A DNA stretch of 64,000 bases from CAWGJC01 sp965276665 (GCA_965276665.1 OZ255620.1:2728001-2792000); one strand, 5' to 3'; shown: positions 17,801-25,352, numbered from the stretch's first letter. A program made the numbers and translations. The notes: generated by a model not told the origin, from the letters alone.

Positions 17801-18844
17801 ATCCGCATCGCCCGGTTCACCGCGCAGGCCGGCCCCGGCACCATCTCGGCTTCCGGCACGGTCGGCACCGCGGCGCCGATGCCGGTCGACCTCACGCTCA
17901 CCATGCGCGATGCGCGGCCGCTGTCGAGCGATCTGCTGACCGCCGAGCTCGATGCCGATCTCACCCTGCGCGGGCAGGTGGCCGGCGCGCTGGCCGCCGG
18001 CGGCACGGTCAGGATCCGGCGGGCGGATATCCGGGTGCCGGACAAGCTGCCGACCTCGGTGGCGGTGCTCAACGTGCGCGATGCCGGCGCGCCGCCGCCG
18101 CCGGCGCCCTCGCCCGGCCCGAACATCACGCTCGACGTGACGGTCTCGGCCTCGCAGGCCATCTTCATCCGCGGGCATGGGCTGGATGCCGAAATGGCGG
18201 GACGGCTGCATGTCGGCGGCACCGCGTCGGCCCCCGAGCCGAGCGGCGGGTTCAAGATGCGGGAGGGAACGTTCAGCCTCGCCGGGACCACGCTGACCTT
18301 CACCACCGGCGAGATCGGGTTCGATGGCAGCGGGCTGCGACGCAAGATCGACCCGACGCTGAACTTCCTGGCCACCAGCACCACGAGCAACATCACCGCG
18401 AGCCTGGCGGTGACCGGCTATGCGGATGCGCCGAAATTCGCCCTGACCTCGGTGCCAGAGCTCCCGCAGGACGAGGTGCTGTCGCAGCTGCTGTTCGGCC
18501 GGAGTGCGCGGGATCTCGGACCGTTCGAATATGCCGAGATCGCGCAGGCGCTGGCGCAGCTGTCCGGGGTGGGGGGTTCGGCCTCCGACCCGCTGAACTC
18601 GGTCCGCCAGGGGCTCGGGCTCGACCGGCTGGCCGTCGGCACCGATGCCGCGGGCGGCCCGACCCTGCAGGGTGGCCGCTATATCGCGCGCGGCGTCTAT
18701 CTCGGCGCGCAGCAGGGCGCCGGCGGCGACACCGCCGGCAATCTGCAGATCGACCTCTACAAGGGCCTCAAGCTGCAGACGACTGTCGGCAGCAGCGCCA
18801 GCGGCGGCAGCAGCCTGGGACTCACCTACCAATTCCAATACTAG
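14849..18844 (+). CDS. tamB: Translocation and assembly module TamB (DUF490)
   Basis: A long (1331 aa), low-complexity-looking Ala/Gly/Asp-rich protein with one N-terminal membrane anchor (LLAWIVGAAIAVPVALVLAVLVF). It is mostly repeated beta strands, as expected for the AsmA/TamB-type hydrophobic groove spanning the periplasm. The C-terminal DUF490 domain has FKMREGTFSLAGTTLTFT and PQDEVLSQLLFGRS and ends in YQFQY. It is coupled to tamA by a one-base overlap. Its TAG stop overlaps the first bases of repeat P2. Several shadow frames cross it on both strands. Confidence 0.93.
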   Translation: MRGLRIAGKLLAWIVGAAIAVPVALVLAVLVFANIPAGQRLIAREIGPLSAGLARVSGLSGRFPDALRVAHVTLHDPGGDWLTINDIRLDWSPLRLISRLAQIDDLTVGEIHVLRLPQSAPAPAPAKPASSTPFGLPVRVAVERLRVEKLAIDPPVADAAAALRIAGSAHLATLQQGDLSLDVTRLDGPGHYAVSGKFDAAHIKAALEASEPAGGLVASLGHLPALGALAVHATVDGPRSAEATHLTLAAGPLRAAADGTVDIVGQSADLAVTASAPPMAPRADTSWQSVAIDAHVHGPFTKPDASGHVAVAGLKAGGAAIDRFEADIAGNQGQVTLKASIAGLVIPGPKPDLLQASPLLLSAQARLDTPDRPVTFSLAHPLIAADGTAQTGGALAATLHLRLPDLAPFAAIGGIDLHGSTDLTVQAAERGAGEQVAIDGGLALTGGMAQPVALIGPGGKIGTTIALDGGNITISRFDLAGKALHLTAHGTDNGGALDVDYALDLPDMTAVVPTVNGTVGITGHAQGQQTDLAVTTDIKGDLGAPGVPRAPVTAHLALSGLPGAPQGDVTAAGAFDGAPLSLAVHASRAADGGLTAEITRADWRSLHAEGKFTLPKGATLPLGQAELRMTRLDDLRPVIGQAVSGSVQATIALDTGLAKLNLEARDAGLPGDHVGRATVTATVRDPLGNAAVDAQANIDGIAAAGIGGQARITVTGPKDAIGIRLAAGLTGLAGSDAKITGAASVNVTAKQATLSALSVDWHDEPVRLLAPVRVSFGDGVSVDRLRIGIRQATLDLAGRITPKLDLTAGLHNLTADLAKPFAPSLAADGSASVDAKLAGSLAAPTGTVRLRAAGIRMRSGPGRSLPPATLAADLDLAGTSARVDARLAAGSTHLAVTGTAPLSAGGPMNLHATGAVDLALSDPILTASGRRMRGNVTLDATATGAPTAPRIAGSVRLANGEFQDYAQGAHLTNIAAEIDGTGDTIRIARFTAQAGPGTISASGTVGTAAPMPVDLTLTMRDARPLSSDLLTAELDADLTLRGQVAGALAAGGTVRIRRADIRVPDKLPTSVAVLNVRDAGAPPPPAPSPGPNITLDVTVSASQAIFIRGHGLDAEMAGRLHVGGTASAPEPSGGFKMREGTFSLAGTTLTFTTGEIGFDGSGLRRKIDPTLNFLATSTTSNITASLAVTGYADAPKFALTSVPELPQDEVLSQLLFGRSARDLGPFEYAEIAQALAQLSGVGGSASDPLNSVRQGLGLDRLAVGTDAAGGPTLQGGRYIARGVYLGAQQGAGGDTAGNLQIDLYKGLKLQTTVGSSASGGSSLGLTYQFQY

Positions 18845-18982
18845 GCTGTTCGGAAACGCGGTCTGGCGGCCATCTGACGCGCTTCTCCTGTGCCCCGGTG
18901 CTCACGGCCGAGAAGGCCGTTCCGCTCCGGTACTCACAAAATCACGCCAGCTGACTCACCAGACCGCGTTTCCGAACAGCCT
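18843..18982. repeat. Hairpin-bounded 140-bp repeat, family P2, copy 1
   Basis: Bounded by a perfect 24-base inverted repeat (18843-18866 against 18959-18982), whose core reads TTCGGAAACG/CGTTTCCGAA. The about 90 bases inside include GGCCGAGAAGGCCG. A second copy at 22501-22639 is highly similar inside but has a different, still self-complementary, stem. It starts inside the tamB stop codon. No ORF is present; it could be a small non-autonomous mobile element or a structured RNA/terminator. Confidence 0.8.
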
Positions 18983-19070
18983 CGGGAACCTCGCCTTGCT
19001 TCGCGCGAAGCGCAATCAAACGCTCGACCACATCCGGCTTCGCCAATCTTCCACCGGCCTGTATCGGGTT

Positions 19071-19120
19071 CTAAGGGCGACTGCCCTTAGTGGGGTCCAG
19101 GGGCAGCGCCCCTGGCCTTA
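19071..19120. repeat. Palindromic repeat module, family P1, locus D
   Basis: A single right-hand P1 module with CTAAGGGC-gact-GCCCTTAG-like and CCAGGGGC-agc-GCCCCTGG hairpins. Just upstream (about 18996-19013) is the accompanying TTCGCGCGAAGCGCAATC palindrome seen at loci B and E. Its terminal CTTA supplies the TAA stop (19118-19120) of the convergent dehydrogenase gene. Confidence 0.8.
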
Positions 19121-20551
19121 CCCCTGCTCCAACGCCCCGAACACGCCCCGCTCATGCAGGGCGCGCATCGCCGCGAGAACCGGCTCCCGGCCGGGGAAGT
19201 CGCTGCCGAAGATATCGGTGTGCGCCAGCATGCGGTCGACCAGGATGTCGGGCGGCGATCCGGCGAGGGCGGCGGTTTCGGCGGCGACCGGGTCGCGCAG
19301 GGCGATGCGGCGCCCGGTGAGATCGACGCCGGTGGCGAGCTGCATCCAGGCGGCGAGGACGAGGGCGATGCAGGGGACCGGCTGGCCGGCGGCGATGGTC
19401 TCGCGCATCGGCGCGATTAGGCGGAGCGGCAGCTTGCGGCTGCTGTCCTCGGCGATCTGCGTCAGCCGGTGGACGATCCCGCGATTGCCCCAGCGGGCGA
19501 TCGTCGCCTCGACATAGGCGGCGGCATCCGGGGCGCCCGGCGGCAAGGTCGGCGCGGTCTCGGTGAGCAGCAGTCGGCGGACGAAGCTCTCGAGCCGGGC
19601 TTCGCGGATCGCGTCCCCGACATTGGAGAGGCCGGCGAGCAGGCCCAGGCAGGCGAGCGCGGAGTGGCCGGCATTGAGCAGCCGGAGCTTCGCCGCCTCG
19701 TAGGGCGCGACATCGGAGACGAATTCCGCGCCGCCGGCTTCCCAGCGCGGGCGCGGACCGTCGAAACCCTCGATCGCCCATTGCAGGAAGGGCTCGGCGA
19801 CCACGGTCGCGCTGTCGGCGAGGCCGGTGAAGGCGCTCGCCTCGGCGCGGTCGGCGCCGGTGGCGGCGGGCACGATGCGGTCCACCATCGTGCAGGGAAA
19901 CCGCACGTCCGCCTCGATCCAGCGGGCGAGCGCCTCGTCGCCGCCGAGGGCGGCGAAGTCCGCCGCCGCGCGGCCGAGCGCCCGCCCGTTGCCGGCCAGA
20001 TTGTCGCAGGAAAGCACAATTGGCGGCGCCGTCCCGCTGGCCCGGGAGGCGGCGAGGCCGGCGACCAGCAGCCCGATCGCGCTCTGCGGCGCCGCGCCGT
20101 CGCTGTCATGGACGATGTCGGAATGCCTTGTGTCGAGGCGCAGCGTCGCCGGGTCGAGGCAATAGCCTTTCTCGGTGATGGTGAGCGTGACGATGCGGGC
20201 GGCGGCGATGGCGGCGATGAAGGGCGCCGGGTCGGTTCGGGTGAAGACGACCGAGCGCAGCGTGCCGATGATCTCGGCTGACGCGCGATCCCCGTCACGG
20301 GTCAGCAGGGTGTAGAGTCCGTCCTGCGGCGTGAGCGCTTCAGGGGTGGCGGGGGAGACGAGGCTCGCTGCGGCGATGCCCCAGTCGCCGGGCTCCGCGG
20401 CGATCGCGCGCTGCGTGGCGAGCGCCTGGTGCGCCCGCATGAAGGCGCCGCAGCCGAGATGGGCGATGCCGATGCCGAGCTCTGCCGGGTCGAAGCCGGG
20501 CAGCGCCGTCCCCGGCAGGGCCGAGCGGAACGAGTCGAGAGAGAGACGCAC
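19118..20551 (-). CDS. Mannitol dehydrogenase / fructuronate reductase family protein
   Basis: About 477 aa, long-chain NAD(P)-dependent polyol dehydrogenase (MtlK/UxuB/UxaB type). Seen are the Rossmann-end motif GIAHLGCGAFMRAHQA, VLSCDNLAGNG, FPCTMVDRIVP and the active-site run KLRLLNAGHSALACLG with the conserved Lys, Asn and His. It would interconvert fructose with mannitol, or fructuronate/tagaturonate with mannonate/altronate; no sugar-pathway genes lie nearby to decide. The TAA stop is provided by repeat P1 locus D. Confidence 0.88.
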   Translation of the reverse strand: MRLSLDSFRSALPGTALPGFDPAELGIGIAHLGCGAFMRAHQALATQRAIAAEPGDWGIAAASLVSPATPEALTPQDGLYTLLTRDGDRASAEIIGTLRSVVFTRTDPAPFIAAIAAARIVTLTITEKGYCLDPATLRLDTRHSDIVHDSDGAAPQSAIGLLVAGLAASRASGTAPPIVLSCDNLAGNGRALGRAAADFAALGGDEALARWIEADVRFPCTMVDRIVPAATGADRAEASAFTGLADSATVVAEPFLQWAIEGFDGPRPRWEAGGAEFVSDVAPYEAAKLRLLNAGHSALACLGLLAGLSNVGDAIREARLESFVRRLLLTETAPTLPPGAPDAAAYVEATIARWGNRGIVHRLTQIAEDSSRKLPLRLIAPMRETIAAGQPVPCIALVLAAWMQLATGVDLTGRRIALRDPVAAETAALAGSPPDILVDRMLAHTDIFGSDFPGREPVLAAMRALHERGVFGALEQG

Positions 20552-20562
20552 GTATCAGCGCG

Positions 20563-20814
20563 CTACCCGCCGAGCATGGCGAGGATGCGTTCGAGCCGTG
20601 TCCCGATTTCGTCGAGCCGCTCGGAGAGCCGCATCTGCGCCAGCTCGACGTTGGAAAGCCTGACGCCCATCTCGTTGAGCTGGGCGTGCGAAGTCGCCAT
20701 CACCGCATCGAAGACCGCCCGCATCGCGACCTGCTCGCGCCTGGCGTCGTCGGTGGTGGCTTGTACCCGTGCCAGCACCGCGCTGAGCTGTTTGGGGTCC
20801 AAATTATCCGCCAT
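20563..20814 (-). CDS. Small coiled-coil hypothetical protein (83 aa)
   Basis: Helical throughout, with heptad-like spacing in MGVRLSNVELAQMRLSERLDEIGTRLERILAML, so probably a coiled coil. No signal peptide, membrane helix or recognised domain. It lies 11 bases upstream of the polyol-dehydrogenase gene on the same strand and may be co-transcribed with it. Similar short coiled-coil proteins are common in alphaproteobacteria and have no known role. Confidence 0.65.
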   Translation of the reverse strand: MADNLDPKQLSAVLARVQATTDDARREQVAMRAVFDAVMATSHAQLNEMGVRLSNVELAQMRLSERLDEIGTRLERILAMLGG

Positions 20815-20973
20815 TCCGAGATCCTAGCCTGTGTTGAGCGTCACTAACAGGGATGCTGCCGTTGCGCAGCAGGAAGGTCCCGTAACGCGCCGCATACGCT
20901 GCCGTAACGACATATTTGCGGCATGGTCGCGAATCTGATCAAGAGCCATTCCGGGGCACTCCTAGAGGGGGTG

Positions 20974-21156
20974 TCACCGGGCCGGGTGCATCGGCCGCTT
21001 CCGCGCCTCCCGCCCGCTCGCTCCGGCGATATCGCCGAGCACGAACACCATGATGAAGAAATCGAACGCGGCCAGCGTTCAGCCGAGATAGCAGGCGGCG
21101 AGCACATGCGCCTGCTGTCGCCGCTCGGACCGAAGCGGCGCCGTGCCCTCGCTCAT
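20974..21156 (-). pseudogene. Remnant of an MFS transporter gene (N terminus only)
   Basis: Reading leftwards from ATG at 21156, the frame starts MSEGTAPLRSERRQQAHVLAA, then CYLG, a TGA where relatives have Trp, then TLAAFDFFIMVFVLGDIAG and divergent sequence to a stop at 20974. The pattern GW-TL-AFDFF-x-VFVL-DIA is the first membrane helix of carboxylate/sialate-type major-facilitator transporters. No later helices are found. This is a decayed 5' fragment with a nonsense change, left between the coiled-coil gene and the aldo/keto reductase gene. Confidence 0.65.
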
Positions 21157-21279
21157 GCAAACTGCCCTCACCAGCCTTCAATTCTGGCCGAAGCGCGGGC
21201 GAGCCGCATCCGCCCTTCCGGTTTACGGATGCGTGCCGGCGGGGGAGACTGCGCCATTCCCTCCCACGGAGAGCAAGAC

Positions 21280-22218
21280 ATGGACATCCGCAACCTCGGC
21301 ACGTCGGGCCTGCGCGTCTCGGCGATCGGCCTCGGCTGCAACAATTTCGGCGCCCGCATCGACAAGGCCGCCTCGGCGGCGGTGATCGACGCCGCTTTCG
21401 ACCATGGCATCACCCTGTTCGACACCGCGGACGTGTACGGCGAGCGCGGCGGGTCGGAGACGGTGATGGGCGAGCTGCTCGGAGACCGGCGGAAGGAGAT
21501 CGTGCTCGCCACCAAGTTCGGCCTGCCGATGGATGACGCCGAGGTGAAGCGCGGCGGCAGCCGGCGCTATATCATGCAGGCGGTGGAGGACAGCCTGCGC
21601 CGTCTCCGTACCGACTGGATCGACCTCTACCAGCTCCACCGCCGCGACGCGCTGACCCCGATCGAGGAGACGCTGCGCGCGCTGGAGGATCTCGTCCGCC
21701 AGGGCAAGATCCGTTACATCGGCTGCTCCAACGTGCCGGCCTGGGAGGTGGTGGAGGCCGACTGGACGGCGCGGACCAGCCATCTCTCGCGCTTCGTCTC
21801 CTGCCAGGACGAATATTCCCTGCTGGTGCGCGGGATCGAGGCGGAGCTGATGCCGGCGGCGCGAAAATACGGGCTCGGGCTGCTGCCCTACTTCCCGCTG
21901 GCCAGCGGCCTGCTCACCGGCAAATACCGCCGCAACGCGCCGATGCCCCAGGATGCGCGGCTCACCAAGACCCAGCGCCTGGCGGAGCGCTACATCACCG
22001 ACCGCAACTGGCCGATCGTCGAGAAGCTCGCCGATTTCGCGGAGAAGAACGGCCACAGCATGCTGGAGCTCGCCTTCTCCTGGCTGCTCGCGCAGGCGCC
22101 GGTCTCGAGCGTCATCGCCGGGGCGACCCGGCCAGAGCAGATCGCCCAGAACGTCGCGGCCGGCGCCTGGGCGCTGACGCCGGAGCAGCTCGTGGAGATC
22201 GACACGTTGACCAGGTGA
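21280..22218 (+). CDS. Aldo/keto reductase
   Basis: 312 aa, (beta/alpha)8-barrel NADPH oxidoreductase. The catalytic tetrad is visible: Asp and Tyr in DTADVYGERGG, Lys in LATKFG and His in LYQLHRRD. IGCSNVPAWEV and the C-terminal SSVIAGATRPEQI (cofactor phosphate site) complete the family pattern. The physiological carbonyl substrate is unknown. The start MDIRNLGTSGLRVSAIGLG at 21280 follows a GGAGAG-type ribosome site; the frame upstream to 20923 overlaps the MFS remnant and is not coding. Confidence 0.93.
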   Translation: MDIRNLGTSGLRVSAIGLGCNNFGARIDKAASAAVIDAAFDHGITLFDTADVYGERGGSETVMGELLGDRRKEIVLATKFGLPMDDAEVKRGGSRRYIMQAVEDSLRRLRTDWIDLYQLHRRDALTPIEETLRALEDLVRQGKIRYIGCSNVPAWEVVEADWTARTSHLSRFVSCQDEYSLLVRGIEAELMPAARKYGLGLLPYFPLASGLLTGKYRRNAPMPQDARLTKTQRLAERYITDRNWPIVEKLADFAEKNGHSMLELAFSWLLAQAPVSSVIAGATRPEQIAQNVAAGAWALTPEQLVEIDTLTR

Positions 22219-22338
22219 GTTCTGCGGGAAAGCGCGCGGGTGTGAAGCGCGGGCGGGCAAGTTCGAGCGGCAAGCGGCGGGAAAACTCTTGCGCCCGACT
22301 CGCTTCACCCCACATGCTCCGGCATCCGCAACCAACTG

Positions 22339-22354
22339 AAAGGAGGTGATCCAG
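22339..22354 (+). promoter_or_regulatory. Sixteen-base Shine-Dalgarno matching the 16S rRNA 3' tail
   Basis: AAAGGAGGTGATCCAG is complementary over all 16 bases to the usual 3' end of bacterial 16S rRNA (CTGGATCACCTCCTTT). Its last base is the G of the GTG start of the tiny ORF at 22354. A normal Shine-Dalgarno pairs over 4-6 bases. Upstream, 22245-22315 can fold into a hairpin (GGTGTGAAGCG against CGCTTCACCCC). Confidence 0.7.
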
Positions 22355-22425
22355 TGTCTCATTGTTTGTCGCCGATGGATGGGATGTCCTGGATGATTCT
22401 CCGCGGGCACACGCTCGCGGCCTGA
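22354..22425 (+). CDS. Tiny ORF (23 aa) with an extreme ribosome-binding site
   Basis: GTG start, 24 codons including TGA. The peptide begins MSHCLSPMDGMSW and ends MILRGHTLAA; it is not a standard membrane or toxin peptide. It is preceded by a 16-base match to the anti-Shine-Dalgarno tail and followed by an intrinsic terminator at 22464-22500, so a short dedicated transcript is plausible. It could be a leader peptide, a small protein, or part of an RNA that sequesters ribosomes. I do not know a named family. Confidence 0.5.
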   Translation: MSHCLSPMDGMSWMILRGHTLAA

Positions 22426-22463
22426 TCGCCCTCCAGGCGGCCGTCCTGTGGCCGTCAGCAATG

Positions 22464-22500
22464 GGAAGGCTCCGGCGTTAGCCGGGGCCTTCCGTGTTTT
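22464..22500 (+). terminator. Intrinsic terminator after the tiny ORF
   Basis: A 13-base stem GGAAGGCTCCGGC / GCCGGGGCCTTCC with a GTTA loop is followed by GTGTTTT. It ends immediately before repeat P2 copy 2. Confidence 0.75.
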
Positions 22501-22639
22501 GAGGCCGGTGAAAACGCGATCTGGCGGCCATTTGACGCGCTTTCCTGTGCTCCTGTGCTCACGGCCGAGAAGGCCGCTCCGCTCCGGTGCTCGGAAAATC
22601 ACGCCAGCTGACCCACCAGATTGCGTTTTCACCAGCCTC
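22501..22639. repeat. Hairpin-bounded repeat, family P2, copy 2
   Basis: Bounded by a 24-base inverted repeat (22501-22524 against 22616-22639) with two imperfect positions. The inner part is highly similar to copy 1 (18843-18982). The stem core is GGTGAAAACG/CGTTTTCACC where copy 1 has TTCGGAAACG/CGTTTCCGAA, so four base pairs changed on both arms together. Confidence 0.8.
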
Positions 22640-22765
22640 TTGCTGTCGTTGACCGACTCGGAAGTCGGTTTGGCAGTCGGCCTTTGATCCGACCATCGCT
22701 GCTCCGTTGCGGAAGGCCACGCCGGGTGGCAGCCTGCGCCTTGCGAGGGCGACAGGGGCGGTTGG

Positions 22766-23476
22766 ATGGCGGTGAGCAAGGTGTTCCCGAGCGCGGGCGA
22801 GGCACTCGCCGATCTGCTGCGCGACGGCATGACGATCATGTCCGGCGGGTTCGGCCTTTGCGGCATTCCCGGCGCGTTGATCGAGGCGATCCGCGCCTCC
22901 GGGACGAAGGATCTCACCTGCATCTCCAACAATGCCGGCATCGACGATGCCGGCCTCGGCCTGCTGCTGCAGACCCGCCAGGTGCGCCGGATGATCAGCT
23001 CCTATGTCGGCGAGAACGCGCTGTTCGCGCAGCAATATCTCGACGGCGTGCTGGAGATCGAGTTCAACCCGCAAGGCACGCTCGCCGAGCGCATCCGCGC
23101 CGGGGGTGCCGGCATACCCGCCTTCTTCACTCGCACCGGCGCCGGCACCGAGGTCGCCCGCGGCAAGGAGGAGCGCGAATTCGACGGCGTGCGCTACGTG
23201 ATGGAGCGCGCGCTGTTCGCCGATCTCGCGATCATCCATGCCTGGAAGGCCGATACCGAGGGCAACCTCGTGTTCCGCAAGACGGCGCGGAACTTCAACC
23301 CGATCATGGCAACGGCCGCCAAGGCAACGGTGGTGGAGGTGGAGCATTTAGTGGAGCCGGGCACGCTCGACCCGGACCACATCGTCACCCCCGGCATCTT
23401 CGTCCAGCGCATCGTCAAGCTCGACCGCGTGGAGAAGCCCATAGAGCGGCGGACGACGCGCAAGCGCGCGGCTTGA
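22766..23476 (+). CDS. scoA: 3-oxoacid CoA-transferase, subunit A
   Basis: 236 aa, first subunit of a family I CoA transferase. The CoA-binding signature GGFGLCGIP is near residue 28, and LTCISNNAGIDDAGLG, GGAGIPAFFTRTGAGT and PIMATAAKATVVEVE are typical. With subunit B it would move CoA from succinyl-CoA (or another acyl-CoA) to acetoacetate or a related oxoacid. Succinyl-CoA:acetoacetate is the most likely reaction but 3-oxoadipate cannot be excluded. Start MAVSKVF at 22766. Subunit B follows after 58 bases. Confidence 0.92.
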   Translation: MAVSKVFPSAGEALADLLRDGMTIMSGGFGLCGIPGALIEAIRASGTKDLTCISNNAGIDDAGLGLLLQTRQVRRMISSYVGENALFAQQYLDGVLEIEFNPQGTLAERIRAGGAGIPAFFTRTGAGTEVARGKEEREFDGVRYVMERALFADLAIIHAWKADTEGNLVFRKTARNFNPIMATAAKATVVEVEHLVEPGTLDPDHIVTPGIFVQRIVKLDRVEKPIERRTTRKRAA

Positions 23477-23534
23477 GGAAGGCCAGGCGGCGAAACCCTC
23501 GGCCCGGTTCGAAACCCGCTTCAAGGAGGCCGCA

Positions 23535-24185
23535 ATGCCCTGGACCCGCGACCAGATGGCCGCCCGCGCCGCGCAGGAATTGCGCGACGGGTTCTACGTC
23601 AATCTCGGCATCGGCATCCCGACGCTGGTGGCGAACCACATTCCGTCCGGCATGACGATCCAGCTGCATAGCGAGAACGGCATGCTGGGGATGGGCCCGT
23701 TCCCCTATGAGGGCGAGGAGGATGCGGACGTCATCAATGCCGGCAAGCAGACGGTGACCGAGCTCCCCACCACCAGCTTCTTCGACAGCGCCGCCTCCTT
23801 CGCGATGGTGCGGGGCGGCCATATCGGTCTCTCCATCCTGGGCGCGCTGCAGGTGGCCGAGAACGGCGACCTCGCGAACTGGATGATCCCCGGCAAGATG
23901 GTGAAAGGGATGGGCGGCGCGATGGACCTCGTCGCCGGCGTTCCCCGCGTGGTGGTGCTGATGGAGCATGCGGCCCGCGACGGCACGCCCAAGATCCTGA
24001 AACGCTGCACCTTGCCGCTGACCGGTGCCGGGGTGGTGAACCTGATCGTCACCGATCTCGGCGTGCTGGACGTGGGCGATGACGGCCTGACCCTGGTCGA
24101 CATCGCCCCCGGCGTCACGGTGGGCCACCTCCGCGCGCAAACCGAGGCAAGCTTCAAAATACACCCCGACCTGTCACCGTCTTGA
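23535..24185 (+). CDS. scoB: 3-oxoacid CoA-transferase, subunit B
   Basis: 216 aa. The catalytic Glu lies in SENGMLGMG near residue 47, preceded by YVNLGIGIPTLVANHIP. GGHIGLSILGALQV and MIPGKMVKGMGGAMDLV are family hallmarks. It works as a dimer with the A subunit encoded just upstream. The start ATG at 23535 has an AAGGAGG ribosome site. It is the last gene before the tRNA-Ala where the integrative element is inserted. Confidence 0.93.
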   Translation: MPWTRDQMAARAAQELRDGFYVNLGIGIPTLVANHIPSGMTIQLHSENGMLGMGPFPYEGEEDADVINAGKQTVTELPTTSFFDSAASFAMVRGGHIGLSILGALQVAENGDLANWMIPGKMVKGMGGAMDLVAGVPRVVVLMEHAARDGTPKILKRCTLPLTGAGVVNLIVTDLGVLDVGDDGLTLVDIAPGVTVGHLRAQTEASFKIHPDLSPS

Positions 24186-24223
24186 TCCCCCGCCCGACAG
24201 CGGGCTATATGCGCCACCCGCAC

Positions 24224-24299
24224 GGGGCCATAGCTCAGTTGGGAGAGCGCCTGAATGGCATTCAGGAGGTCAGGGGTTCGACTCCCCTTGGCTCCACCA
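24224..24299 (+). tRNA. tRNA-Ala (anticodon GGC)
   Basis: A 76-base cloverleaf with encoded CCA. The acceptor GGGGCCA pairs with TGGCTCC, the D stem is GCTC/GAGC, and the anticodon stem CCTGA/TCAGG holds the loop ATGGCAT, giving GGC. The T arm is CAGGGGTTCGACTCCCCTT. Its last 14 bases are the attachment core of the element to the right; the tRNA remains intact at the left junction. Confidence 0.97.
24286..24299. other. attL core of the tRNA-Ala element
   Basis: CCTTGGCTCCACCA, the 3' end of the intact tRNA-Ala. The same 14 bases in the same orientation form attR at 36179-36192. Confidence 0.85.
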
Positions 24300-24354
24300 T
24301 CGCCCGCCCCTAAGTGTCTGAAATGTCTTGTGTGTAGATTGCCATTTCGGGCGC

Positions 24355-24376
24355 AGCATACGTTTTGGCATACGTT
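24355..24376. repeat. End repeat of the element, left copy
   Basis: AGCATACGTT-TTGG-CATACGTT: two GCATACGTT units 13 bases apart, 56 bases inside attL. The right copy at 36038-36059 differs by one base. These may be integrase arm-type sites. Confidence 0.6.
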
Positions 24377-24469
24377 CGTCTCGCTTTTTGGGGTGCTTGC
24401 GAAGTCGATCCCTCGGGGTGGCGAGGCAGTGCTATCCGTTCACCGCGCCCCACCGCATACAACTCCTGC

Positions 24470-24955
24470 ATGTCCCGCACGCGCCCCACCGTCCCCGCCC
24501 CCCCTGCAATCCGCCCCGTTGTCCCGCCGGCCCGCGGTCGGCCGCGCAAGGGCGAGATCGACGCGGACGCCATCCGCGCGCTCGCTGCGCTCGGGTTGAA
24601 TGCAACGACCATTGCAGCGCGGCTCGGGTTATCCCGTAGAACGCTGTTCGAACGGCTGGCCGAGGATCCGGTCGCGCGCGCAGCATACGATGTGGGGTTG
24701 GCCGATCTGGTCGCCACGGCCGGCGCAAAGCTGCGCGAGCTGATCGAGCAGGGCAACGTTGCGGCGGTCATTTTCACGCTGAAAACAAAAGGGGGCTGGC
24801 TTACGCCGCGCGAGGCGTCACCGGCGCTACCGGACGGTGGACCGGTGATCGACGCGAGTGTTGTGTACAGGGGCGGCGAGGCGCAGCGGGTGCTCCGTGA
24901 ACGGCATGCGTTGGCGCTCGAGCACGGATTGGATCAGGGTGACGACAACGACTGA
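24470..24955 (+). CDS. HTH protein resembling phage terminase small subunit
   Basis: 161 aa. A Pro-rich basic N terminus (PPARGRPRKGE) leads into a helix-turn-helix, ALAALGLNATTIAARLGLSRRTLFERL (about residues 31-57), then a helical region and FTLKTKGGWLTPRE. This layout resembles small terminase-like DNA-binding proteins found in prophages, where the partner large terminase would follow, but none does. It may instead be a regulator. Start MSRTRPTVP at 24470. It is the first gene inside attL. Confidence 0.6.
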   Translation: MSRTRPTVPAPPAIRPVVPPARGRPRKGEIDADAIRALAALGLNATTIAARLGLSRRTLFERLAEDPVARAAYDVGLADLVATAGAKLRELIEQGNVAAVIFTLKTKGGWLTPREASPALPDGGPVIDASVVYRGGEAQRVLRERHALALEHGLDQGDDND

Positions 24956-25001
24956 GCTCGCGGTCGCAGAGCTAAGCACTCGTTCGATTGGTGAACTGGC
25001 A

Positions 25002-25235
25002 TCATCCGGGCCCGTGCCGGCGCATCGAGGGGGCAGGCAATTCGTTCTCCGCCATGCATCGCGAAAATACTCCGTGGGCCATGGTCATCTGCCTGACTTG
25101 CAGGTGCGCCGAAGCGTGTCCCAGCCCGATCACGCGGTGGACGCCGCAGCCGCAATCCACTGCCACGTAGTGATCGCGCATCGTGCCGACGAACGAGGCG
25201 AGGACGAGGGCTCGATCGTAGAGAGGCTCTCGCAT
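25002..25235 (-). CDS. Possible small hypothetical protein (77 aa)
   Basis: An open frame with a protein-like stretch, HYVAVDCGCGVHRVIGLGHASA, and three Cys. It lies in the otherwise unassigned gap 24956-25352. Codon use is less convincing than in neighbours and shadow frames overlap it, so it may not be a gene. No domain is recognised. Confidence 0.35.
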   Translation of the reverse strand: MREPLYDRALVLASFVGTMRDHYVAVDCGCGVHRVIGLGHASAHLQVRQMTMAHGVFSRCMAENELPAPSMRRHGPG

Positions 25236-25352
25236 GTAAGGAACGTATAGTGAACATAGGCTCGAGTCGAGTCCTAGGACTTACGCGCCGGCGACGGATC
25301 GAGGCGGCGGTGGCGGTGCCGGCGACGGCCCATTTTGCCGCCGGCATAACTG

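Noticed and set aside
20844..21107. 87-codon minus-strand frame as a separate gene
   Set aside because: It is another frame of the decayed MFS transporter remnant and has no own motifs.
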